Positions 49,950 through 58,413 of a stretch of 64,000 bases of DNA are shown piece after piece. The stretch comes from UBA940 sp031547885 (GTDB lineage: Bacteria > Bacteroidota > Bacteroidia > Bacteroidales > Rikenellaceae). Made by a program: the position numbers and the translations under genes. The DNA lies in the NCBI GenBank assembly GCA_031547885.1, contig JAVBRO010000009.1, forward strand, positions 242,727 to 306,726, in the 5' to 3' direction. Every line of letters starts with the position of its first letter. The stretch's first letter is position 1. The notes under the pieces were generated by a model. The model was not told where the DNA came from and searched no databases. It saw nothing but the letters and a program-made list of their open reading frames with translations.

Positions 49950-52922
49950 TTAGTCGTCGGGCAGCGACTTGACGAACTCGATGGCGTATGCGGGCAGCGG
50001 ATCGACGCGGTCGCCCCACATGCGGTTCTCGATAAGGTATTCGCGCCGGCGGTTGATACGTGCCGCGATGGGGAACTTCGGAGTCTCGAGCGACTCGTGG
50101 AATTCACGTTCTGCCGGACGTATGGTGCGGTCGAAAACGTCGGCCAGCGTCGGCTGAAGGTCTTCGTGCCATTTGAAACCCTTCATCTCGATCGGCTGGG
50201 TGGGTGGTATCTGGTCTATCGGGTAGACGGGCCAGACGGGATTTTCGCGCGCGATAATATAGTCAACGAACTGGTCCTTCATAAAGAAACTCATATTGGC
50301 CGAGGTCGCAACGATGAAAGCCACGGGCGTCGGATCGTCGTCTTCCTGTATATAGTAGAACGCCTCGGCATTGCCGATCACGTCGTGGCGGTAGACCTCG
50401 TTGTCGCGGAACCACGACTTCATGCTCTTCCCGGTCACCTGGTTGAACTGTTTGGCGCCCAGCTTCGAACCCATTATCGGATTGCCGTAGAATTCGGCGT
50501 AGTCGATGTTCTCGCCTTCGGTGAAGAGCGTCAGCGAATCGGCCGTGATCTGGCTTTCACCGTGCCACAGTATGGGATCGATGTACATGCGGATGGTGGA
50601 GTCGCGCGAAAAACCGACTATCGAGTCGCACACGGCCTGCATATCCTTGCGCCAGATTTTTACATCATACCAGCCGCGCCAGATGCGTTCGGTGGTGTCC
50701 GGTTCGCTTGCGGTCTCCTCGACCGGCGGAAGCATTTCGAGAGAATCCAACTGCGCCGTCATCAGAGAATCGAGCATTCGCAGCGAGTCCGCACGCGCCA
50801 CCGAATCTGACCAGGCCGTTTCCGTCGCCCAGCCTATCCGGTCTTTTATCCTCTGGCGGCGTTCCGCCTCTTTCTGCGCTTGGCGGGCGGCTTTAAAAGC
50901 GCGTTTCTCCTCTTTCAGACGCTTTTTCTCAGCCTTTTTAGCGGCCTTAGCTTCGGCTTTCAGACGCTTTTTCTCGGCTTTTTCTAGTTTTTTCAGCGCT
51001 TTCGGGTCGTGGCCGGCCAGACTGTCTGCATGCGCGAGACTGTCCGCGCGGGCAAGGCTGTCGGCCGCGAACACCGCGAGAGAATCCGGCATGAAGCCGT
51101 CTCCCGTCAAATCAGCCTTAGGTTTCGGGCGGATGTATGTTTCGGCCGTCTGCAGGCTGTCGGCCTTGGCGGTCAGTTTTTCTATCCTATCTCGCATGGC
51201 CTGTACATGGGGCGGAACCGGTTTTTCCGGCTCTTTGACCGGCTCGGGTTCGAGTTCAGGCACCGTTGCGGCGGCCTCACGGATCACATTGCGCAGTGCG
51301 TCGGCGTCGATGCTGTCGGCAACAAGGTGCGACATCCCCTCGGGAACCCCTTTGTCGAGCATCTCGAGCAGCGACGACGCTTCCTCTCCGCTCAGCTCGG
51401 GCGGCAGCAGTTCTCTCACCTTGTCGATCTGAGATAGCGAATCGGTGGCCATTTCGGTAGGCGGCAGCGGAGCAACCGCGAGTGAATCGGGAGCCTGGGC
51501 TGCATGCAGGCCGTAGGGTATATAGCCGGGAGTGTAATAATAGCTGAAATCGGGGTTCGGACCGCGGTTCCGGTCGCGCCGACGCCGCGAACTCTCATCC
51601 GGAGCTGATTCCACGGGCGTTTCTTCCACTATTCCCTCTTCATCGACAGACTCGTCCGGAACGGGTCCGGGCGGCATCAGTGAATCGTATGCGGCGTCGG
51701 TCGTATCCTTCTCAGGACCGGCGTCCAAGGGTGGCAGGACCGGCGCGGGCGGCGGATAAAGGGCGTTCATTATCGAGTCGGCCGTGCGGCGCAGGCCGTC
51801 GATCTCGCGGCGCAGATGCGATATGACCGGACGCAGGCTGTCGGCCATCGCAAGACGTACCGAATCGGGCAGCGAATCGACCCATTTCAGGTGCGCATAC
51901 GGATCGGCTTCCTTCCCGATCCTGGCTCTCGGCCTGTCGGAAGGGTAGATCACGAACATAAAGATCGTGTCGGCGCGCATGTACAGGGTGTCGCTGTTGT
52001 TGCGCTCCTCGTCGAAATTGAACAGCGACGGGCGTTTCGTCAGCATCGTTTCGCCTCGTGCCCCCCAGTACTGCCCGTAGTCGCCGAATGCCGAACTGGC
52101 GTTCTCGTTGTCGTCGATCTGGACGTTGCCGTAGAGTATGGCGTCGTTGCGCTTGGCGTTGAAGTCGATGGTGTCGGCCCACGTCTCGCGGAAATCGGTC
52201 AGCACATAGGCGTTGCCCCAGAAAAAATAGGTGCTGTCGGCGGTGTTGTATCGTCCGCGGTCTGCCGTGATGATCTCGCCCTCGTTGGTCCAGATGTATG
52301 TTTTGGTGTAGAATGTGGCCAGCTTGGTCTGGGTGTTGTAGCGCACCGAGTCCGACATGACCGTGTAGTCGTCGTTCTTCATCTCGACCTTGCGCACCGC
52401 AACAAGTTCGTGCAGGTCGGAGTAGTAGTAACCCTTTTCCGACTCCATCACGTTGTCTTTCTGGTACATGACGCCGCCGCCGTACCAGATGCCGATGTTG
52501 TCGAGCGTGTTGAACGTGAAGTTGTAGGTGTAGAGCGTGGCGTCGCCGTCGATCACCTTGACGATGGGCGAGTAGACCCTCGCCAGATTGATGTCGCCGT
52601 TGTACTCGGCCCGGTCGCCGTAGACGTAGGTCGAGTCCTTGTTGATTATGACGTTCTTGAAACAGTCGATCCGTTTGTTGGAGTAGTGTATCGCGCTGTC
52701 GCACGAGATCACCGCCCCGTTGTGGTGGAATATCACCTGGCCGACCAGAATTTTTGCTTTTTCGTCGATGCCGAGCGACAGGTTGAGGTTCTTGTCGAAG
52801 TATGACTTGTCGGCGTTGATGTCGACCGGTTTCTTCTGTTCGCGGTCCTTCTGCGCCTGCGAGAAGATAGCCCCGCTGAAAACGAGGCCCACCAATAGCA
52901 GCATATATCCTCTCAACCTCAT
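49950..52922 (-). CDS. OstA-like lipopolysaccharide-transport protein
   Basis: 990 residues with a signal peptide (MRLRGYMLLLVGLVFSGAIF). The N-terminal 300 residues have OstA/LptA-type beta-jellyroll repeats (LVGQVIFHHNGAVISCDSA, VYGDRAEYNG, ADRGRYNTADSTYFFWGNAY). The middle (about 450-720) is a long Ala/Lys/Glu-rich, low-complexity linker (KKLEKAEKKRLKAEAKAAKK). The C-terminal part resumes beta structure. Probably periplasmic, working in LPS or lipid export to the outer membrane; Bacteroidetes-type composite. Upstream SurA-like genes support an envelope-biogenesis context. Confidence 0.82.
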   Translation of the reverse strand: MRLRGYMLLLVGLVFSGAIFSQAQKDREQKKPVDINADKSYFDKNLNLSLGIDEKAKILVGQVIFHHNGAVISCDSAIHYSNKRIDCFKNVIINKDSTYVYGDRAEYNGDINLARVYSPIVKVIDGDATLYTYNFTFNTLDNIGIWYGGGVMYQKDNVMESEKGYYYSDLHELVAVRKVEMKNDDYTVMSDSVRYNTQTKLATFYTKTYIWTNEGEIITADRGRYNTADSTYFFWGNAYVLTDFRETWADTIDFNAKRNDAILYGNVQIDDNENASSAFGDYGQYWGARGETMLTKRPSLFNFDEERNNSDTLYMRADTIFMFVIYPSDRPRARIGKEADPYAHLKWVDSLPDSVRLAMADSLRPVISHLRREIDGLRRTADSIMNALYPPPAPVLPPLDAGPEKDTTDAAYDSLMPPGPVPDESVDEEGIVEETPVESAPDESSRRRRDRNRGPNPDFSYYYTPGYIPYGLHAAQAPDSLAVAPLPPTEMATDSLSQIDKVRELLPPELSGEEASSLLEMLDKGVPEGMSHLVADSIDADALRNVIREAAATVPELEPEPVKEPEKPVPPHVQAMRDRIEKLTAKADSLQTAETYIRPKPKADLTGDGFMPDSLAVFAADSLARADSLAHADSLAGHDPKALKKLEKAEKKRLKAEAKAAKKAEKKRLKEEKRAFKAARQAQKEAERRQRIKDRIGWATETAWSDSVARADSLRMLDSLMTAQLDSLEMLPPVEETASEPDTTERIWRGWYDVKIWRKDMQAVCDSIVGFSRDSTIRMYIDPILWHGESQITADSLTLFTEGENIDYAEFYGNPIMGSKLGAKQFNQVTGKSMKSWFRDNEVYRHDVIGNAEAFYYIQEDDDPTPVAFIVATSANMSFFMKDQFVDYIIARENPVWPVYPIDQIPPTQPIEMKGFKWHEDLQPTLADVFDRTIRPAEREFHESLETPKFPIAARINRRREYLIENRMWGDRVDPLPAYAIEFVKSLPDD

Positions 52923-53062
52923 AAATCATGAGGTTGAGAAATGAAGAATGAGAAATGAAAAATGAAAGAAGGAACACAGCTGTCAGCCGTGCATAAAACT
53001 GCGGAACCTGTTCCGCACATTAATCTTTCATCTCTCATCTTTCATCTTTCATTCCTGGTTTA
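52923..53062. repeat. Inverted heptamer arrays with GC hairpin between OstA-like and SurA-like genes
   Basis: Left ATGAGAA/ATGAAAA units, a TGCGGAACCTGTTCCGCA centre, right TTTCATC units. The arms are complementary, so the whole can form one hairpin. Confidence 0.7.
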
Positions 53063-53091
53063 AGTAAATCGATTCGATTTACTTAAACCAG
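53055..53091. repeat. Perfect 17-bp palindrome over the SurA-like stop codon
   Basis: Arms CTGGTTTAAGTAAATCG and CGATTTACTTAAACCAG with a 3-nt loop (ATT). The right arm includes the stop and last codons of the SurA-like gene (53079-53091). A matching design occurs at 54661-54697. Confidence 0.8.
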
Positions 53092-54482
53092 CGCTGGTTC
53101 TCGAAATCCTCTTTTTTGAACATCGGGTCGATGCGCACGTACATTTCGTCGATCTTTGTGTTGAGCCACTTCTGGAAATGCAACTGCTGTTTGCGCTGGA
53201 GCGCCATCTGCTCCACGTCCAGGTAGTCCTGTGCGAGGTCGGCCTTGTGCGAAGGGACGATCTCGACCAGTTTGAGCATCTTGCCCATCTGGTTGCCCAT
53301 GATGTCGTTGCCTACGAACGGGGCCGATATTTCGCCGACCTTGAGCCTGCTGAGCCTGCGGTAGTCGTCCGGGTCGAGGTTATCCTTTATGAAACGGGTG
53401 CGGGTCTGGCTCGGATCCGAACTGCCGGTGTAGCGGAACAGCAGCTGCTGGTTCGACACCACGCCGCCGTTCATGCGCGAATCTTCGTCGTCGGAGTTGG
53501 TAAGCGCCGCCTTCTCGAACGTGATGTCGCCGTTGCGGATCACGCCTGCGAGGCTGTCGAGTACGGTGAGCGTCTCGGACAACTCTTCGTTGGTATAGGT
53601 CGGCTTTATCAGAATATGGCGCAGATGATACAGGTCTTCCGAAGGTTTGTCGATCAGTTGGATAATATGGAAGCCGTATGATGTTTCCACAACGCCCGAA
53701 ACCTGTCCGGGTTTAAGTTTGGCCAATGCGTTGGCAAACTGTTCCTCGAACTGTTCTTTTGGAGAGGGATCGTATTCGCCGCCCCTCATGGCCGAGCCCG
53801 GGTCGACCGAATACATCACGGCCAGGCGGTCGAACCTCTCGCCGTTTATGATCCTCTGCCGCATCTCAAGAAGGCGTTCGCGCGCCCTCTGCTTGGCCAG
53901 TTCCGTCGATTTGGGCAGTTTTGTTATCTGCGCGTAGACGTATTGTTCGGGGATTATAGGCAGACTGTCCTTGTCTATTTTGCGGTAGAAACGGTCGACC
54001 TCGCCCGGAGTGACCTTCACCTGCTGCTCGATGGTGCTGCGCATCTCGACCGCATAGTAATATTCCTCGACTTCCTTTTTCATATCCTCCTTTATCGTGT
54101 AAAGGGGCTTGCGTTTCTGCTCTTCGAGCGCCTTCATGGAACCGGCCTGCTCGATCATCTGCTCGACGTTGCGGTTGACCATGTCGGCTATACCGCCCAT
54201 GTACCTCGTAATCTCGACCGAGTCGATCTGCGCCTGATTGAACAGCAGTTTCTGTTCGAGCAGCACTTCCAGCGCCTCGGTCATCGGGTCGCGCGGCGAG
54301 GTGTAGTTTTGGCTGCGGTTTTCGGCGGTGATGTGTTCGGCCTGCTTCACCACGTCGGAGTAGAGTATTGGCGAATTGCCCACTACGGCCACCACCTTGT
54401 CGGCTACGAATTTCTGCTGCCCGTAGGCTGTTGCTGCGACCACGACCGCCGCCGTGGCAAGTGTTATAAGGATCTTCCTCAT
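53079..54482 (-). CDS. surA: SurA-like periplasmic peptidyl-prolyl isomerase
   Basis: 467 residues with a signal peptide (LITLATAAVVVAATAYG). N-terminal SurA domain (VVAVVGNSPILYSDVVKQAEHI), then two parvulin-type segments (EQYVYAQITKLPKSTE ... VVETSYGFHIIQL; LYHLRHILIKPTYTN ... IMGNQMGKMLKLVEI). Chaperones outer-membrane proteins in the periplasm. A -7 box lies 36 nt before the start. Confidence 0.9.
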   Translation of the reverse strand: MRKILITLATAAVVVAATAYGQQKFVADKVVAVVGNSPILYSDVVKQAEHITAENRSQNYTSPRDPMTEALEVLLEQKLLFNQAQIDSVEITRYMGGIADMVNRNVEQMIEQAGSMKALEEQKRKPLYTIKEDMKKEVEEYYYAVEMRSTIEQQVKVTPGEVDRFYRKIDKDSLPIIPEQYVYAQITKLPKSTELAKQRARERLLEMRQRIINGERFDRLAVMYSVDPGSAMRGGEYDPSPKEQFEEQFANALAKLKPGQVSGVVETSYGFHIIQLIDKPSEDLYHLRHILIKPTYTNEELSETLTVLDSLAGVIRNGDITFEKAALTNSDDEDSRMNGGVVSNQQLLFRYTGSSDPSQTRTRFIKDNLDPDDYRRLSRLKVGEISAPFVGNDIMGNQMGKMLKLVEIVPSHKADLAQDYLDVEQMALQRKQQLHFQKWLNTKIDEMYVRIDPMFKKEDFENQRWFK

Positions 54483-54517
54483 CGTATCGAATTATCTGTT
54501 ACTTTCTTAAAAGCCTA

Positions 54518-54525
54518 CAAAAGTA
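54518..54525 (-). promoter_or_regulatory. -7 box (TACTTTTG, minus strand) for the SurA-like gene
   Basis: CAAAAGTA on the plus strand matches TAnnTTTG on the minus strand, 36 nt before ATG 54482; no clear -33 TTTG. Confidence 0.45.
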
Positions 54526-54535
54526 GTTATTTTAA

Positions 54536-54697
54536 TCATGAATCATGAATCATGAGTCATGAATTACGGCGTGCTCCGCACGTTTTATATCTATTTTGAT
54601 ATATTATGAGTGATTGATGCTGTCGATCATTCAATGATTTATAATTCATGATTCATGATTTTATCAATCTATAAAACACAGTTTTATAGATTGATAA
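54536..54697. repeat. Inverted heptamer arrays and 17-bp palindrome before the lipoprotein stop
   Basis: CATGAAT units (54536-54565), GTGC-tcc-GCAC centre (near 54573-54585), then ATTCATG units to 54660. Joined to a perfect palindrome TTATCAATCTATAAAAC-aca-GTTTTATAGATTGATAA (54661-54697), whose right arm holds the stop and last codons of the 54684 gene. Confidence 0.75.
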
Positions 54698-55544
54698 CCG
54701 CTTTTTTCTCGCGCAGGGCTGTGTTGTAGATACTGTCCTCGCGCGCCTTCACCACCTCGGCCTTGCGGCGCGTCGAGACCGCCCAGCGGACCATTCCGCT
54801 TACCATTTCGTAAGGGGTGGTCATTCCCGGCGTACGCGCCTCGCCGATGACGAAATAATATGTCGTCCCACCGTCGACCATCTCCTGCACCCCCTCTTTA
54901 CGCAGCAGGTCGTCGTAGCTTTCGTTGCGCCTCGTAGGGAGAAGCATCAGGAACTGGGGGTATTCGGTCCATTCGCCTACCTCGCGCAGCACGAAGCCGT
55001 TCTTGTCGGCCAAAGCCTGCAGGTCGCTGCGGTTTTCGGCGGAGTAATCCCTGAAAAGGTCGCGGACGCGGTTTTTCTGGCGAAAAGAGGTCGGAAACGC
55101 GATCACGCGCCCCTTGACTATGGCGCGGTCGAGCACGAATTCGCTCTTGTGCTGGTTGTAATAGTCGTGCAGGTCCTTCGAGGTGAATAGCGAATCGCCC
55201 GCCGTGGAATTTATGTAGAATTGTTCGAGCCGCCGCGTGAGCAGGCTGTTGCGGTAGTTCTGCACGAGTTCCTCGTCGCCGGCATCGTCGCCGAAAAGCC
55301 TCTGCGCCTCCTGCAGCTTAAGCTGGTCGCGCACCCAACGGTCGACGTAGTTTTCGAGCCACAGTACGCTGTCCGCACCCGCGATCCCCACAGGGAAAAC
55401 CCTCTCGACGTCCATCTGGCGCAGGGTGGCTTTGCCGGCCCGGGCAAGCACCTTGTCCCCCTCGAATGGATTGGGGAACTCGCGGCATCCCGCCAGTAAA
55501 AGCAGGACGGCGAATACGATTATGCGGCCGGTTTTGGGTATCAT
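54684..55544 (-). CDS. SurA-N/PPIC-like periplasmic lipoprotein
   Basis: 286 residues from ATG 55544 (MIPKTGRIIVFAVLLLLAGC, lipobox LAGC). KVLARAGKATLRQMDVERVF resembles the SurA/PrsA N-terminal region, followed by helices with VRDQLKLQEAQRL and a C-terminal parvulin-less tail. A companion chaperone to the SurA-like protein downstream, probably for outer-membrane biogenesis. A longer upstream reading (to 55649) lacks a signal and was not used. Confidence 0.8.
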   Translation of the reverse strand: MIPKTGRIIVFAVLLLLAGCREFPNPFEGDKVLARAGKATLRQMDVERVFPVGIAGADSVLWLENYVDRWVRDQLKLQEAQRLFGDDAGDEELVQNYRNSLLTRRLEQFYINSTAGDSLFTSKDLHDYYNQHKSEFVLDRAIVKGRVIAFPTSFRQKNRVRDLFRDYSAENRSDLQALADKNGFVLREVGEWTEYPQFLMLLPTRRNESYDDLLRKEGVQEMVDGGTTYYFVIGEARTPGMTTPYEMVSGMVRWAVSTRRKAEVVKAREDSIYNTALREKKAVINL

Positions 55545-55587
55545 CTGCGCGTGCGAACGGTTATGGGATATTCGGAACAACGATATT

Positions 55588-56526
55588 TTACTCCTTATTA
55601 TTGTTTTCTTCGCCCTCCGGGAGCAAAGTTTCTTCTTCGACGGGCGCACTGTTGAAAACGGCGGCTATCCCGGCGCGCTTGCGTCTCCTTTCAGTGGCTA
55701 CGACAGCCATAGTCACAAGCGCCGCAACAAATATCGCGAGACTGGCGGCGTAGACGATCCAGTAGACCGTGTCGTTGCCTATCATTGCGCGCACGTCGGT
55801 GGTCTGGTCGCCGGTGATTTCGAGCAGCATGTAGGCCATGCCGTTGTTGACGGCGTGGATGATGATCACCGAGAGCAGCGAATCGGTCAGCACGTAAATA
55901 TATCCCAGCATTATGCCCATGATGAAAGCGTTGACCACCTGGGGCCATATCGGGGCGTGGACCAGTCCGAACAGCACCGCCGAGATCAGTATGGCCGCCG
56001 AAGCGCCCCATCTCTGCCTTGCCGATTCGAGTATCAGCCCCCTGAAAAGCATCTCCTCGAAGACAGGAGCCAGCAGTACGGTCATCAGGATGGCCCACCC
56101 GCCCCGGCCGATGGCATCGTTGAGACGTTCGAACCAGTGTTCGGGGAAGAGGTTGATCAGCGGCTCCGTCACGATGCTCGCGGCGGCTATCAAAACGATG
56201 CCAAGCAGCACCAGCGACGAGTTGTACCATTTGAAAGCGAAACGGAAAGGGCTTCCCTGGCCTCCCATCAGGCGGCGGTAGAGGTAAATCCCCCCGATCG
56301 CAAGCACGAACTGCACGCTGTAAGAGATGACGCTGACCAGTTCGCGCTCCATCCCGGGCGCGGTACGCTTCAGGACGGTCATGCACAAGGCGCCGGCGAG
56401 CGTGGCCGCGAAAAATATCACGAGCATGGCGATAATGTCGGACCATGTCGGAAATCTTTTGGCCAGCGGATGCTCCACCGCCGTTCCGTTTCCTGTATTT
56501 TCCGTTTTATCTTCTTTTGCAGCCAT
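55588..56526 (-). CDS. CPBP family intramembrane protease
   Basis: 312 residues, about seven membrane helices. CPBP/Abi motifs: APVFEEMLFRGLIL (EExxxR) and ISAVLFGLVHAPIW (FxxxH), NAFIMGIMLGYIYVLTDSLL and IIHAVNNGMAYML (HxxxN/D-like). A Rce1-type CAAX protease fold; bacterial members may process small proteins or act in defence. It is 43 nt upstream of the lipoprotein gene and likely in one operon. Confidence 0.87.
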   Translation of the reverse strand: MAAKEDKTENTGNGTAVEHPLAKRFPTWSDIIAMLVIFFAATLAGALCMTVLKRTAPGMERELVSVISYSVQFVLAIGGIYLYRRLMGGQGSPFRFAFKWYNSSLVLLGIVLIAAASIVTEPLINLFPEHWFERLNDAIGRGGWAILMTVLLAPVFEEMLFRGLILESARQRWGASAAILISAVLFGLVHAPIWPQVVNAFIMGIMLGYIYVLTDSLLSVIIIHAVNNGMAYMLLEITGDQTTDVRAMIGNDTVYWIVYAASLAIFVAALVTMAVVATERRRKRAGIAAVFNSAPVEEETLLPEGEENNNKE

Positions 56527-56635
56527 GTATCAATAGATTCCCACAAATGTAAGTAAAATCCGTGATACGGATGGTGTAAATCGGATAAAATGGCTATTTT
56601 TGTGGGTTGTTTCGTATTATAGGAAATCTGTCCGT
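56527..56635. promoter_or_regulatory. Divergent CPBP/parA promoter region
   Basis: A minus-strand TACATTTG (plus CAAATGTA, 56544-56551) faces CPBP and a plus-strand TATTTTTG (56595-56602) faces parA. Neither has a clear -33 TTTG. Confidence 0.45.
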
Positions 56636-57400
56636 ATGGGTAAAATAGTCGCTCTGGCGAATCAAAAAGGGGGGGTCGGCAAGACTACCACCGCAATAAA
56701 CCTGGCCGCGTGCTGCGCCATTCTCGGTAAAAAAGTGCTGCTGGTCGATGCCGACCCGCAGGCCAACGCCACTTCGGGACTCGGCTTCGACATCCATGGG
56801 CCGAACCTCTATGACTGCATCGCCGGGCGCAAAACCGCCGCCGAAGTGATACTCAAAAGCCCCGACGTGAAAAACCTGTGGCTGCTCCCCTCGAGCATCG
56901 ACCTGGTCGCCGCCGATACCGAACTTCCAGTAATGGAAGAGGGGCATTTCGTCATCAAAAAGATACTCGAAACCGTCAGGGACGGATATGACTATATTTT
57001 CGTCGACTGTTCCCCCTCACTCGGCTTCACTACCGTCAACGTGCTCGTGGCCGCTGACAGCGTCATGATCCCGGTGCAGTGCGAGTATTTCGCCCTCGAG
57101 GGGCTCAGCAAACTGCTGGCGACCATCAAGAAAACGCGCGAGAGGCTCAATCCGGCGCTGCAGATCGAGGGGTTCGTGCTGACCATGTACGGACGCAACC
57201 GCCTGTCGAACCAGGTCGTCCACGAAGTGCGCAAACACTTCGAAGGATTGGTTTTCGACACAATAGTTACGCGCAACATCCGTTTGAGTGAAGCACCCGG
57301 ATACGGAAAACCCGTCGTCCTGTACGACGCCTCCGCCAGCGGCAGCGTCAATTACCTCAACCTCGCAAAAGAGTTTATTAAAAGGAACCGGAAAAAATAA
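56636..57400 (+). CDS. parA: Chromosome-partitioning ATPase ParA (Soj)
   Basis: 254 residues from ATG 56636. Walker A KGGVGKTTT (11-19), Walker A' / B-type ILVDADPQANATSGLG and IFVDCSPSLGFTTVN. Deviant-Walker ATPase that drives ParB-parS movement. parB follows 137 nt later with a repeat between them; a ParA/ParB pair of chromosomal type. Confidence 0.95.
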   Translation: MGKIVALANQKGGVGKTTTAINLAACCAILGKKVLLVDADPQANATSGLGFDIHGPNLYDCIAGRKTAAEVILKSPDVKNLWLLPSSIDLVAADTELPVMEEGHFVIKKILETVRDGYDYIFVDCSPSLGFTTVNVLVAADSVMIPVQCEYFALEGLSKLLATIKKTRERLNPALQIEGFVLTMYGRNRLSNQVVHEVRKHFEGLVFDTIVTRNIRLSEAPGYGKPVVLYDASASGSVNYLNLAKEFIKRNRKK

Positions 57401-57402
57401 AT

Positions 57403-57520
57403 ATGAGTTATGAGTTGTGAGTCATGAGTCATGAGTCGAGGGTGCGGCTCCGCCGCGATTTAATAATAGATTATGCGCAGCATACCTTCATTCGTAATTC
57501 GTAATTCGTAATTCGTAATT
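57403..57520 (+). repeat. Heptamer array / GC hairpin / heptamer array element, copy B
   Basis: Same order as copy A before clpX: ATGAGTC units, GGTGCGGCTCCGCCGCG, TATGC-GCA-GCATA hairpin, four AATTCGT units. It sits between parA and parB and ends 17 nt before parB. Confidence 0.8.
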
Positions 57521-57537
57521 CATAACTTGTAAAAGTT

Positions 57538-58407
57538 ATGAAGCAAAAAGGATTGGGGCGTGGATTGGACGCCATTTTCGACAGGGAGGAGCTTGCGGCG
57601 CCGAAAGCGGCGAGGCCGATGGGTTCCATAGAGGAGATCGAAGTGGCGCGCATTGCGCCGAACCCGAAGCAGCCGCGTTCGTATTTCGACGAGGCGGCGT
57701 TGGAGGAGTTGGCGGACTCGATCCGCGTTCTGGGCGTGATACAGCCGGTGACGGTGCGTCCCGAGAGCGACGGCACCTACATCATAATCAGCGGTGAAAG
57801 GCGCTGGCGGGCGGCACAGCTGGCTGGTCTGGCGGCTGTTCCGGTCTATGTACGCGAGGCCGACGACCAGAACCTGCACGAGATGGCGCTCGTCGAGAAT
57901 ATCCAGCGTCAGGACCTCAACGCGATGGAAGTTGCCTTCAGTCTGAACCGGCTGATGGAGGAGTGCGGGCTGACGCAGGACGGGCTTTCGGAGAGGGTGG
58001 GCAAGAAGCGTTCGACGATCGCCAATTACCTGCGCCTGCTGAAGCTTCCTGATGAGGTGCAGCTGGCCGTGAAAGAGGGTTTTATCTCGATGGGCCATGC
58101 CAAGGCCATAGCCTCGGCGCCGGAATCCGCGCAGATTTCGCTGTTGAAGAAGACCGTCAAGAAAGGCCTTTCGGTGCGGCAGGTCGAGGAGCTTGCTGCC
58201 GCGATGGCGAATCCGAAAGCGAAGCAGAACGAAGAGGCGGCGGAGTATCCGGAATCGTATTCGAGGCTGGTGGAACTGCTCGAAAAATTCTTCTCGGAGA
58301 ACATCAGTATCAAGAGTTCGCCCAAGGGTAAAAACAAGATAATCATCGAGTTCAACGGTGAACAGGATATCGAACGCTTCATAAGACGTTTCGAAAAAGC
58401 AGATTAG
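57538..58407 (+). CDS. parB: Chromosome-partitioning protein ParB
   Basis: 289 residues. N-terminal CTPase/ParB domain with YIIISGERRWRAAQLAG (box II GERRxRA), a helix-turn-helix with LTQDGLSERVGKKRSTIANYLRLL, and a C-terminal dimerisation part ending DIERFIRRFEKAD. Binds parS and spreads as a clamp. Ten nt upstream of the DUF5683 gene. Confidence 0.96.
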   Translation: MKQKGLGRGLDAIFDREELAAPKAARPMGSIEEIEVARIAPNPKQPRSYFDEAALEELADSIRVLGVIQPVTVRPESDGTYIIISGERRWRAAQLAGLAAVPVYVREADDQNLHEMALVENIQRQDLNAMEVAFSLNRLMEECGLTQDGLSERVGKKRSTIANYLRLLKLPDEVQLAVKEGFISMGHAKAIASAPESAQISLLKKTVKKGLSVRQVEELAAAMANPKAKQNEEAAEYPESYSRLVELLEKFFSENISIKSSPKGKNKIIIEFNGEQDIERFIRRFEKAD

Positions 58408-58413
58408 TCCGAC

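Noticed and set aside
51712..52977. 421-codon frame overlapping the OstA-like gene in another frame
   Set aside because: Arg/His-rich shadow of the OstA-like frame with no signal or motif.
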